Origin: Amia ocellicauda | Taxonomy: Eukaryota; Chordata; Actinopteri; Amiiformes; Amiidae | Assembly: GCF_036373705.1 (NCBI RefSeq) | Contig: NW_027102659.1 | Span: 434,001 to 498,000 of the forward strand | Length of the DNA stretch: 64,000 nt | Direction: 5' to 3' | Part shown: piece after piece, positions 53,360-64,000 of the stretch | How positions within the stretch are numbered: the stretch's first letter is position 1 | Layout: every line of letters begins with the position of its first letter | The notes under the pieces: model-generated | Told to the model about the DNA's origin: nothing | Seen by the model: only the letters and a program-made list of their open reading frames with translations | Database searches by the model: none | Made by a program: the position numbers and the translations under genes

Positions 53360-54622
53360 CCTGTTGTTCTTGTTGTTCTTGTTGGTCAACTGTAGAGTGT
53401 GAATGGGTCGGCTCTTCCTGTAGTGGTTGGGGGTCTTTTTTAAATATACATGTAATGGTTTAGTAAATCTAAACCGTTATAAGATCAACAAGTTCTGTTG
53501 TCTGTAATGGTCCCAGGTCTTAACAATGCCAGTTTTGAATAGTGCGTTTATCATATTCACACTGTCTCTGTCTGTCTCTCTCTCTCTCTCGCCCAATCAT
53601 TTTATAAGATCAACAAGTTCTGTTGTCTGTTATGATCCCAGGTCCTAACAATGCCTGTTTTGCATAGGGTACTTATGTTATCCACACTGTATCTGGCTCT
53701 GTCTCTCCCCTCAAATTTAATTAAAAATAAAATTAAAAAAGAGGGTGTGTGTGTGGGTGTTTGTGTGTATAGGTTAATTGTGTTTGTAAAAAAAAAAAAA
53801 AAAAAGCTGTGGTTATATTTTATCTCTCACATAATGTGTTCAGTCGTTTTACTTAAATACATTCTAGGGTCTTAAAGCTCAAAAGAGTTAGACTTAAGAT
53901 AAGGATATGCTTTTAAGGTATTTTAGCAGTCTCAATCCCTGATGATAAGGAATCGTTTAAAAAATAAAAACAACTGATCACTCAATGCTAAATAGATCAC
54001 AACACTCAAGGCTAAATCACTCACACCATGGGGGGCGGGTGTGGGCTCAGACAACAGTAGGTATGGCGTGTGGTATCAAAACATTCAGAATACTTTTAAC
54101 CTATATAATTTATAAGCTTTGTAAAATAAACCCAAATATCTCTTTTGCGGGGATAAACGCTGTTCTGAGTAGTTTGTGACTTGTTTATTACCAAACAAAG
54201 CATCGCTATTAAAAAAAAAAAAAATCACTGTAAAAGCGCTAGTTATTTTAGATCTTTATAGTTATTTTCTTGGCTCAGGTTGTTTTTTAGCGCTTATAAA
54301 GGCCTGAAATATTCTTAGTGGTTGTTGACTATAGGTCTTGATGCTTAAAAATGTTTTTTTGAGAGACCAAAAGGTTCTAATAAAAGTTTAGAGTAGAGAG
54401 GAGAGAGATCGTCTCCATCTTGGTTTCTATTTGAAATTTGATGCAGTGTCATTTTATTGGTTGGTTTTGATATGTTAATTGGTAACAGGGCGGCACAAAG
54501 GCCAGACCAGAACAATGCCTTACAAGCAGATCCGGCATGTGGCCATCAGTATAAGTATGAAGGTCTGGTCTTCAGCTCGACAGACTCATACTGACCTTTC
54601 GATTTAAGACTAAAGATCAACA
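53360..54622. promoter_or_regulatory. Left-arm non-coding region and promoter, element E
   Basis: Same content as 22366-23627: ~125-bp tandem repeat (from about 53476 and about 53601), (CT)n and (GT)n tracts, A-runs, and the TATA-like site ahead of the first exon. No gene seen. Confidence 0.55.
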
Positions 54623-56664
54623 ATGTCCGGAAACAACATCAGCGACTTCGATTTAAACGAGTTTTTAGGCAAGTCTTCAGATTATTTTCATTGACTCAGA
54701 GCGTGTTGTGTGCATGTATTGTAAATAAGGCTATAACATCTGTTTTAAGTTCTGTAAAATTATTTTTCAGCCAGTCAACAGCAGTTATTTCCCAACGCTG
54801 AGGAGATAATCTGGAACAACGACGGTAAGATTTTTGTGTTTGCGCTCATGGGTTCTTATGTATGGGTGTGTGTGGTTTTGAAGAGGCTCATTAGAGTTAT
54901 GAAAACGTTTTAATATATATTAATGCCGGTCTCTTTAATTACACAGATACTATCGAAAGGCCTGTGATTAATGTCTCCGAGGATCGACCAAGAGAAGTGG
55001 TTGTCCCTAGACAGGCTGTCTGCCGACCGGGTAAGAACTAAACCCCTGTTTGTTTGTATAACGTTTCTGTAAGATGTTTGAGTCCAGTTTTGTTAATTTA
55101 AAAAAATTATCCTGTCTAACAGTATTAAGAAACGTGGTTCGAGACAACGAAAGGCCTTCCACATCGAGGGCTTGTTTCGTTTTACCTACGAGAACAGTAA
55201 CCTTTCAAGAATCTGAAAGGCCGTCAGCCCCGGTATCTGATAGCTGTGAGTATATATCTGCAGCCTGTAAGAGGTTAAAGCTTTTTATAAAGCGGTGTGG
55301 TTAAAGGTTAAACATGTCTCTTACCTTCACAGCGGTGCAAAAAGCTAAACCAGCCGAAAAACATAAGAAACGATTATTCTGTGGAGGTAAGTAAGATCTT
55401 TCAAACTTTAATGTTTTTAAAAGGGCTTTGTTTGCCCGTTGAGGGCTAATATTTAAGCCATGGGTGACCGTTTCCTGTAGGGCGGGGGCTTCTGGGAAAG
55501 ATCTTTAGAAGTCCGGACAGGTCTAGGCTTGTTTCTGGGGAACGTGTTTAGAAATGACCGATTGCCGTACCATCTGGTTAGGAAGTAAAGCCGTCTGAAA
55601 GGGTTTAGTAAGTTGTTTGGCTTATCTCCCGCTATTATACTTCTGTTTTAAAGTGGTTGTAGGAAAAGGCTTGAAGGTGTTCATTGTATTTAATATTTAA
55701 ACAGATCGTGAAAACGTTTGTGAAACAGGAAGTCCCGGGATCAGGAAGCGTTTACACTTGGAAGGTTCGTTTAAAAATGAAATGTTGTTGTGTGTGTGTG
55801 TGTTTTATTAACAATATTACAGTTTTTAAAGAAACATTTAAGAAACAGTTTATTTACAGCGGCTTCTCTCTTTTACATTTATTATCAAGTCCTAATAAAT
55901 ATATTGTCTGTAAATAATAAGGTGTTGTAGTGAATGTCTAAGGCTATTTTCAAAGGTCTAAAAAAGCTAAAGGTTTTGAATGTCCTGGACATGTTGTTTT
56001 AAGTTTGATTTCTGTCGCCGTTTAAAGATGTAAATGTAATGTATATTTTTATTCTTCCCAAGACTCTTGGGATAGTCATTCTGTGGATGAGCTATTGAGG
56101 ACAATTACCCCGTCTAAGTGGGATCAAACATCTTCCCCGGTGAGATCACCGAGAGGATCCCCCACGGTGGTCTTGGAGACCCCCCAACATCTACTCAGGC
56201 CACAGCCTTCTGGGGGTAATTCAACACCCCAGATTCAGCCCGCCGCATTGTCGGGCGGAACAAATACAGGCATCCAACAACCTCAGGGGTCGCCGTCAGT
56301 CAGGGCTGACACACCACCCAACGACGGCCTGGTTTCAACATCGTCCCCCCAGACCCGTTTCTTGGCTACAGAAACGCGGAACAGTACCCCGCGCTTGGCC
56401 AGGGTGTCACCGCAAAGGCCTTCTTGGTCTCCGTCCATGAGTATACGCTCGCTCCCTGCCTCCTTCGACCGAGATTTACCGGAGCGACCATCCTTTGAAG
56501 CTGAGCCAGGCCACCAGCCCCCGGAGCTACTTCCTGAAGGTCGGCATGAGTTGCTACATACTTTGTTACAAAATCAAAGACTTGTGTTACTGGGGCAAAA
56601 CCTGGTGATAGAGAGCCAAAACACCCTTATTAATACCCTTACTAACGAATTGTACCGTATTTAA
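54623..56664 (+). CDS. Seven-exon gene, element E copy
   Basis: Counterpart of 23628-25669 with all seven exon-like blocks and splice signals. The last exon is identical or nearly so. Confidence 0.6.
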
Positions 56665-56847
56665 TGTTTTAATAGACACAAAACGCCTTACTATTGTGGG
56701 TTGTTGGAAAAATAAAAAATAAATTAAAAAATGTCCTGACTTGGTAAAAGAACTCACAAACTAAAGGATTATGAACAAGCTAGGGCCCCAAAAAGACCTT
56801 CCCGAGAGAACATCCCCGGCCCTGTTGTGAACTCCTCTGATGTCCCA

Positions 56848-57634
56848 ATGAACCTGGAACTATTACAAATGATAAATGATTTAAATAACCCCCAATTACC
56901 ACCGATAGAATGTGAATTAACACACTTACCGGTGAACCCCGACCTGTTACAGATGGTCAATGATCTAAATAACCACCTCCCACCGGTAGCGCTTATAGAG
57001 GTTCACCCCCTAGTTCACCCCGATTTGTTTGAAATGGTGGAGGCTTTGGAGGAGCTACCCCGACCAAATTCTGCCCCTATTATAAATGATTTGAGACAAT
57101 TAGAACACAGGATGGCGGCAGAAGCAGCCATCACTATAGAGGAGGGTCTTGACATTAACCGGTTGGATATCTTTGAAGGACTTTTACAGGCTTTAAATGA
57201 GCCTCCTCAAAAAGGGGGTTTTGTAGATGTCAGCAGTGGGGGTGTTCGGAATGTGGAGGGTTCTGAGACTGATAAGGCTGTGGAGGACATGCTCTGTGAG
57301 AATGTAGGGGGTGAAGGCTTGGTTCAAAATGATGATGTGTCCAAGAGTACCAGTGATCCCGTGATTATAGATAGACCGGCCTATAACAATTTTGAAATGA
57401 TTCAGCGTTTTACTTTTGCAGAACTTTTAAATTGTGACAATTATGCAGAAATATTTGTCAACATACACGAGGCCTTGCAGAAAATGCTTGAACAGGTTCA
57501 GACCTCGAGATGTTGTACAGTTAGAACTCAGAGGGGATGCTTTGTTTAGCAACCTATCTGCAATGCTGAGTGGAGATAATTTAGATGTCTGGCTAAAATC
57601 GAAGCGTTATTGCAAAGTAACGCAGCCATCTTAG
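56848..57634 (+). pseudogene. Uncharacterised acidic repeat protein, element E copy
   Basis: Counterpart of 25853-26650, with the N-terminal repeats kept. Broken. Confidence 0.55.
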
Positions 57635-60600
57635 CTGATGAAAGTCTGTCTCTGGTAATGAATGTGGTTCGTAACCCTGAGGGTGGGGCGCTTAGAAGAC
57701 TGTCGAAATGCTTGAAGAACGACATAATTAGGACCAAGCTCAGGCAATTAGTGGTGAGTTCCAGTGGGGACAATAAGCTCTGTTTTGCTTACAGTTTAAT
57801 AAAACTACTCACCCCCGACATGCCTGAACCCCAAGCTCTGCAAGAGGCTTTAATGCTTCATCAGAGGGCCGGCTTAAACTCTCAACAGATGGTTGCCTTT
57901 TCAGACATTACCAAGTTTGAGGAGTTGTTGTCTTTAAAAATTGTTGTGTGGTACCGTTGTGAGGTAAAGGAAGTATTTGTTAAATTTCAGACACATCCTG
58001 AAACCCATACACAGACACTGTTTCTCTTCCTAGGTGATAGACATTAATTTGGAATAAAGAGTTTGACGGCTTTTTTGGGTTGTTCGTATGTTTGTCATTG
58101 GTGTTATAAGGCCTTCAATGATAAGCTTAAGCACCGCTGTGACGGTTACTGTAACGTCTGTTTCAATCCGCAATGTCGTAAGGGTTTGGCCCCTACCATC
58201 CAATGTAAAGATTGCTTAAGGATTTGTCTCTCAACGTTCTGTTTTTCCGAGCATAAGGTACAGAGGGCCGCTGCTGAGGGGGTTAAAAAACTGAGTTATT
58301 GTGATCAAACTAAATATTGCCCGCAGTGTTGCCTCCAGTACCATTTTCATGAGGTTAAACCACACAAATGTCTGGAGCCGAGATGCAGGATCTGTAATGC
58401 TGATTTAACCTCGGGGTCCGAACACCAGTGCTTTATTCAGCCGGTTAAAAAGGAGCCGCCGCACAACCGGTATGTCTTTTTTGCTTTTGAATGCCGGCAA
58501 GAAAACGGGGTCCACGTTGCTAATTATATACACTGTATTGACATGTTGGATCGTGAGTGGTCAGCTAGCGGTGAGAGTTGTGTCAGGGATTTCTTTACGC
58601 GGTATCGCGGTCCAAAATACCTCAATTACACATTTATTGCCCACAATGCTAAGGGTTATGATTCTTACATTTTGATGAAGTATCTGGTGGAAAATGGGGT
58701 GACCCCAAAAATAATAGCTCAGGGTAGCAAGATCATGTGTTTCACCGACGAAGCTTTCAACTAACGTTACATAGACTCGTTAAATTTCCTCCCCATGAAA
58801 TTGAGCGCTTTGCCTAAGGCTCTGGGTTTTGAGGCTCAGAAGAAAGGTTGGTTCTGCCATTTTTTTAATACTAAGGACACTCAAAATTATCGAGGGTCCT
58901 ACCCGCCCGCCTCTTATTATGGGGTTGATACTATGATGTCTCATGAGAGGGAGGAATTCTTTAAATGGTACAATACGGTTAAGTGAGGTGTTTTTGATTT
59001 CCGAGAAGAGATGGCCGCTTATTGTAAAAATGATGTGGTGATCCTTAAAGAAGCCTGTGTGCGTTTCTGCGCCGAGGTTATCAACACATCGGGTCTCGAC
59101 CCTTTGCAAAGTGTGACCATAGTGTCTCTCTGCATGAAAATGTATCGGTCCAATTTCTTGCAGAGAAACACTATAGCGGTCACCACTTCTGACAACTATC
59201 GTGCTAGACAAAATAACTTTTCGACTGTCTCCATACAGTGGCTGGAATACCTGAGTGCCCGGGATAACATATTCATCAGACATGCTTTAAATCAAGGGGA
59301 AGTCAAAATGGGGCCTTACTACTTAGACGGTTTTAGCGACGTGTTCGGGCGGCGTACCGCTTATGAGTTTGCTGGTTGTATTTACCATGGCTGTCCTCAG
59401 TGCTTCGACCCAAACACCTTTAACCCCGAATCACAAAAACTCTGCGGTGATATCTACTATGATTTCCAGGAACGAATTGAAACTTTAAAAAACACCTATG
59501 GTTTGAACGTGCTGGTGATTTGGGAACACGAGTGGACGACCCTGAAGCAACAGGATGCGGGGGTACAATGGTTTATGGAAACCTTGGACTTTCCTGAATG
59601 TCTAGAGCCCCGGGATGCGTTATTTGGGGGTCGTACCAATGCCCTCTGTTTACATTATGAGGTAAAGGAGGGTGAGAGAGTAGATTACTATGATTTCACC
59701 AGTCTGTACCCTTATGTCAACAAGACCAAAATGTACCCGGTGGGGCGTCCAACCATTGTTTATCGTGACTTTCTCGAAATCGGACATTACTTTAGTTTGA
59801 TCAAAGTCACCATGTACCCTCCTCGCGAGCTGTTCTTACCCGTGTTGCCTTACAGGTGTTCAGGAAAATTGATGTTCCCTCTGTGTAGAACGTGTGTGGA
59901 AACTGAAAATCAAACTACCTCTTGTCTGCACAGTGATGAAGAGAGAGCGCTGACGGGTGTCTGGTGTAGCATTGAGCTTGACAAGGCGGTGGAGAAAGGT
60001 TACAGAGTCGGTAAGGTGTATGAGGTTTGGCATTTTTCTGAAAAAACTGATACTCTTTTTGCTGATTACATTATGACCCATCTGAAAGGGAAACAGGAGG
60101 CATCGGGCTATCCCTCATGGTGTGTTGACTCCGCGGCCAAAGAGCGATACGTTCAGCAATATTTTGAAAAGGAAGGGATCCGTCTAGAGCCGGGGAACAT
60201 AACTGTAAACCCCGCCAAGAGACAAATGTCCAAACTGATTTTAAACAGTCTGTGGGGTAAGTTTGGGGAAAGAAATTACCGTCTAAACACAACCTTGATT
60301 AAAACCCCTGAACTGTTCATAGAATTTATGTTTTCCAAACAACATGCAGTATCACACTTTCAATTCTTAAATGACCACGTGGCACAGGTCCAGTGGAGGG
60401 CCCCTAAAGATTTCCCCACCAAACAGGGGAACGTTAATGTTTTCATAGCGGATTTTACCTCGGCTTACGCCCGGCTTGAACTGTACAACTTAATGGATCA
60501 GTTGCAGGAACGCACGCTCTATCATGATACTGACTCTGTAATCTTTGTCACCAGGCCAGGGGATTGGGTCCCTCCCCTCGGGGACTACCTTGGGGAGTTA

Positions 60601-60948
60601 ACGAGCGAACTAGATCCTCAGGACCACATAGTGGAGTTTGTTTCAGGGGGTCCTAAGACTTACGCATACAGAACGGCTGCGGGTAAGACCTGTATGAAAG
60701 TTAAGGGTTTCACTCTGAACCATTGTAACAACAAGCTCATTAACATCAAGTCTCTGACGACCCTGGTAGAAAGTTTTGTAACCGAGAAAGACGCGCCTCC
60801 TCGTGAGATTATTACAGCCGGAAATCAGATCTATCGCAATAAAAAGGGGTACACGTTGGAAAATAGATCACTAAACAAACGGTTCAGGGTGGTGTACAAT
60901 AAAAGAGTGTTGAAGACTGATTATACCACTCTGCCTTATGGATATTAG
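57610..60948 (+). pseudogene. Protein-primed DNA polymerase, element E copy
   Basis: Counterpart of 26626-29964. All exonuclease and polymerase motifs lie at the same offsets. The long C-terminal part of 645 residues differs from C at only about five. Broken in the same way as C. Confidence 0.88.
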
Positions 60949-61609
60949 CGGTGGTTTTGAAAACAGACTTCAACACCCTTTCTCCTGTATTATAGCCGGT
61001 CCCTCCAATTCGGGGAAGAGCTATCTTATAAAGAACATCATAGAAGATGTGGACGCAACCGTGTCCCAAGCTCTTGACAACATAGTGTGGTGTTTCTCTT
61101 GCTGGCAACCTCTCTACGATGATTTGGCTTCGAAAAAAAATAATCTGAAATTTGTGCAAGGTCTCCCCGCCTCGTTGTGTGGCGATGACTTGTTCCCGCC
61201 CGGTAATACTAACCTAGTGATCCTTGATGACCTGATGGAGCAGGCCGGTGACAACAGTGAAGTGGAAAAAGCTTTCACAAAGTACACTCATCATAGGAAT
61301 TTAAGTATTATTTATTTAGTTCAAAATCTATTTTTTCAAGGTAAAAAAAGCCGCACTATTAATTTATATGCCAATTATATAATTCTTTTTAAAAACCCCA
61401 GAGATAAACTACAGGTCACCGTCTTGGCTCGTCAAATGTACCCTAACCAGACCAAGTTCTTTTTGGAGGCATTTGAGGATGCCACCAAAAAACCCTACGG
61501 GTACTTGATTGCGGAATTAAATGCACAAACCCCAGAAGACTTTCGCCTAAGAACAGGTTTGTGCCCGCACGATTGGCCGGCAGTCTATGTGCTAAAGAAA
61601 AGGAAATAA
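60938..61609 (+). CDS. Packaging ATPase, element E copy
   Basis: 223 aa, open, one or two residues different from 29954-30625. Walker A and B intact. Confidence 0.88.
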   Translation: MDISGGFENRLQHPFSCIIAGPSNSGKSYLIKNIIEDVDATVSQALDNIVWCFSCWQPLYDDLASKKNNLKFVQGLPASLCGDDLFPPGNTNLVILDDLMEQAGDNSEVEKAFTKYTHHRNLSIIYLVQNLFFQGKKSRTINLYANYIILFKNPRDKLQVTVLARQMYPNQTKFFLEAFEDATKKPYGYLIAELNAQTPEDFRLRTGLCPHDWPAVYVLKKRK

Positions 61610-61615
61610 ATAAGA

Positions 61616-61951
61616 ATGTCTGTTCGGATTAAAAGAAATCTGCCGCTTTTGCAAATGTTATTTGAGAGGAGCCCGCGCCATAGGAAAGCTGTGCTGGCAG
61701 GGGCCCCCTCGGATTTGATCGAGTCCCTGTGTGAAATAGCTTTTAACATCTTACGCGGTAATATACCCCTAACCCCTTCTCAACATTCTAAACTCAAAAA
61801 ACAAAAAGCGGTTATCAAGATCATCGCTAATAAGAAGTATTCTATTAAAAGAAAAAGAAAGAAGATTAATCAAACCGGGGGTTTTATAGGACCGCTGTTG
61901 AGCATAGCCGTGCCTTTCCTAACCAGTCTTCTAGCTTCCAGAGTGGGTTAA
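61616..61951 (+). CDS. Small basic protein, element E copy
   Basis: 111 aa, open, near-identical to 30632-30967. Confidence 0.62.
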   Translation: MSVRIKRNLPLLQMLFERSPRHRKAVLAGAPSDLIESLCEIAFNILRGNIPLTPSQHSKLKKQKAVIKIIANKKYSIKRKRKKINQTGGFIGPLLSIAVPFLTSLLASRVG

Positions 61952-61953
61952 TA

Positions 61954-62697
61954 ATGGAATATGCTCAGAAAATGTTTTTGATCCCTCAGGAGCAGCTTGA
62001 GAAACTGAGAAAAAATGTTGTCGGGCCAGAGCCCATTAGACAAACGGCCGAAAACAACCTGGACTCTGAAATGAAAGCTATACAGGCCAGGGCCGATTTA
62101 AATCAGTATTCCAAAGCCCAGTTGTATACCAACACGTTACAGCGCTACCTCCGTCTGGTTAGACAGGGTGAAAAAGATCAAAACATTTTAACTTTAACCA
62201 TGGCCTCTCAAGAAAATGGTTCTGGGGCTGATGCGGGGGGAACGGTTGATAAAGATGTTGCGGTGACCGAACCTGTAGAGAGTTCAGAGGGAGATGTTGT
62301 AACGGATGTTTTGAGAAACATGCCGGCCAGAAGCAAAAGACATGCACAATATATCCTGCACAAAATGGTTCAGAAACCGCGGGTAACGGCTTGGAATGAA
62401 CAGGGTGAATTTGTTTTTAAAGGACTACTGATCAAAGGTTCACACATGTTCGATTTGTTGAAGAGTGTCACTAGCACTAATAAGGTACCCGATAGTCGCC
62501 GACCTGTAGGCTGGAATGCTTTCCTACAGGCGATGGCCTGTCTGAACATGCCCCAATCAACAGTTCCTAACCAGGAAACGCGACAAAAAATCCGTCTGTG
62601 TAAAGAGGTGGAGCCTGATCTGACTCCGATATCTCATTACTCTGACCGTGCTGAGCGACCATCCTCAGGATCTATCCATTGTTGGGAAGCTTATTAA
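61954..62697 (+). CDS. Uncharacterised 247-aa protein, element E copy
   Basis: Open, near-identical to 30970-31713. Together with C this fixes the full length of the family at 247 aa. Confidence 0.62.
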   Translation: MEYAQKMFLIPQEQLEKLRKNVVGPEPIRQTAENNLDSEMKAIQARADLNQYSKAQLYTNTLQRYLRLVRQGEKDQNILTLTMASQENGSGADAGGTVDKDVAVTEPVESSEGDVVTDVLRNMPARSKRHAQYILHKMVQKPRVTAWNEQGEFVFKGLLIKGSHMFDLLKSVTSTNKVPDSRRPVGWNAFLQAMACLNMPQSTVPNQETRQKIRLCKEVEPDLTPISHYSDRAERPSSGSIHCWEAY

Positions 62698-62876
62698 TCT
62701 CATGTTTTTATTTGTCTCCCCTGTAAATAATGACCCGACAAACAATTTTTTATTTTTATTTTTTATTTTTCAAATGTTGTACATTTATTTATACCATAAC
62801 CCCTGCTTTGTATAAGAATTGTGTTGAATAAAAACAAAACTAATGATTCAAAGGCTGTTTTCATTATTTTTTCACC
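62698..62876. terminator. Convergent poly(A) region, element E
   Basis: Same arrangement as 31714-31892, with AATAAA signals on both strands. Confidence 0.55.
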
Positions 62877-63434
62877 TTAACACGCATGACATCTTTTAAA
62901 ATCCTCACAAGAACACCCCATCTGTATACACGGCTGGCTAGGGTCGTAAGTCATTGTGTTATAAGGGGGGGTCCACAGTGTCCTGACAAACTCTGCCACT
63001 TTTTTATAATTTTGGCCTAAATCCTCACTGTACAAGGCCATAATATCGGGGTATGACCTTCCTTTAGATCTATGAAATAAGAAAAACACACAGTGTTGAC
63101 CACAAGTGAAGGTCTGAAGACTTTGTACTTGACGACCGCTGTAAATGGTTTCTTGACAGTTGTTGAGCAGAAAGTTATTGATCTTCCGAGGGAAAGGTCT
63201 GAAATCCGGGGGGTTTGCATAGGAATCAAAAAATTCACCACGGTGGTCCTCCCTTAGATAAATAGCCAGCCAATGTTCTCCGGGCATATTTTTAGGGTGT
63301 GTGTTGATTATGTACATTGCAGGTAAATTCTTGATCTTAAATTTAGGCAGCTGATCGCAGGTGTAGACTCCTTGAAACAGTTTCCGTGAGCTGGCCAGGG
63401 CATTCATGATGTGGTTGAGCTCTCTGGTGTTCAT
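62877..63434 (-). CDS. Adenain-like protease, element E copy
   Basis: Open counterpart of 31893-32450. His54, Asp70, Gln104 and Cys111 all present. Confidence 0.88.
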   Translation of the reverse strand: MNTRELNHIMNALASSRKLFQGVYTCDQLPKFKIKNLPAMYIINTHPKNMPGEHWLAIYLREDHRGEFFDSYANPPDFRPFPRKINNFLLNNCQETIYSGRQVQSLQTFTCGQHCVFFLFHRSKGRSYPDIMALYSEDLGQNYKKVAEFVRTLWTPPYNTMTYDPSQPCIQMGCSCEDFKRCHAC

Positions 63435-63435
63435 T

Positions 63436-64000
63436 TTAATAATAATCATACATAACGTTTCTCCTCTGATTCACCTCAATAATGTTGTCAAACACTGCAT
63501 ACACGACCATATTTACAGTGCGTGGTAGAGGCTGCTTGAAACGCATCTCCAAACGCATATTGCCCGTCTTCATCAGTGAAAAATGTTGTCCACACTCTTC
63601 GTCAGGGGTCAGGTTGAAACCGTACAGGGTGTAACCGCTGCAGTATTCCCGGCGATCGATCAGCCGGGAGTTTGATCCTTGAGATGGCGACCCGTAGCCA
63701 GTACTACACTGTCATATTCACGAACCACATTGCCGTTTTCAAAGTCAGGTTGAAAAGGTCTGGATGGAACCTGCACACCATCGACGTACAACGCTATAAA
63801 TTCCGCGTTATAATGTTTAAAGTTAAAGGGGTTCTTGTTGTAAACCCCGGTAAATGCATCATTATCCACGAGACCTATAATAACCTGTTTTGGGAGCTGT
63901 CCTAGAAACAGATTTTCCTGGTTCATCACCCGTGTCCCTGCGGGGATACTGTGGACTTTCATATAGACTCTTTCGATCGGGTACTTGGCGTTTGCCGTCA
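63436..64000 (-). pseudogene. Major capsid protein, partial, element E
   Basis: C-terminal part of the capsid gene; the N-terminal part lies beyond the window. Shares its broken state with element C. Confidence 0.8.

Larger units (their letters stand above)
53175..64000. mobile_element. Polinton element E, left part (continues past window)
   Basis: Near-identical to element C at an offset of about 30,990 bases, including the flanking tRNA repeat and shared damage in the polymerase. A segmental duplicate of C. Broken in the part seen, with about five breaks. Confidence 0.9.

Noticed and set aside
1-64000. Prophage or bacterial origin
   Set aside because: Spliced gene, eukaryotic poly(A) signals, tRNA genes with Pol III boxes and no encoded CCA, and Polinton gene set.

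Overview
The window is eukaryotic DNA, most likely from a vertebrate and plausibly a ray-finned fish. The evidence is GT–AG introns, convergent AATAAA poly(A) signals, valine tRNA genes that match the vertebrate consensus and carry no encoded CCA, and Polinton (Maverick) elements of the adintovirus-like kind. The species cannot be fixed from sequence alone. I see no ordinary single-copy host protein gene.

Layout. Five copies of one Polinton family alternate with four blocks of tRNA-Val repeats. Element A (1-2980) is the right end of a copy that begins before the window. tRNA block 1 is 2981-4896. Element B (4897-19427) lacks both ends. tRNA block 2 is 19428-22174. Element C (22181-38361, 16.2 kb) is complete end to end, with 185-bp terminal inverted repeats and a 6-bp target-site duplication, CTTATG. 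tRNA block 3 is 38368-40009. Element D (40010-52068) lacks both ends and is the most decayed. tRNA block 4 is 52069-53168. Element E (53175-64000) is a left end that runs out of the window. The same CTTATG occurs unoccupied at the equivalent place in neighbouring tRNA repeat units, so the ancestral insertion was into a tRNA-Val repeat. Tandem duplication of element plus flanks then built the array.

Element gene plan, left to right. The rightward arm holds a seven-exon gene of unknown function with all introns in phase 1, a 272-codon acidic gene, a protein-primed family B DNA polymerase, a packaging ATPase, a small basic protein with a hydrophobic tail, and a 247-aa protein of unknown function. 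The leftward arm, read from the right end inward, holds a 134-232-aa unknown gene, a ~283-aa Cys/His and acidic-tailed unknown gene, a ~130-aa gene with a BCL-2 BH1-like segment and a possible myristoylation start, a DDE integrase with C-terminal chromodomain, a penton-like minor capsid protein, a pVI/core-like basic protein, a major capsid protein, and an adenain-like protease. The two arms converge on an AT-rich stretch with poly(A) signals on both strands. Polymerase, inverted repeats and integrase would serve replication and integration; ATPase, protease and capsid genes are the virion module.

State. All copies are fossils. The genes are recognisable, but several are broken in every copy. 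The copies share some of their damage, and C and E are nearly identical, so much of the amplification happened after the element was already dead. About four differences by eye between the two terminal repeats of C suggest a geologically modest age for the insertion, and the later duplications look younger still.
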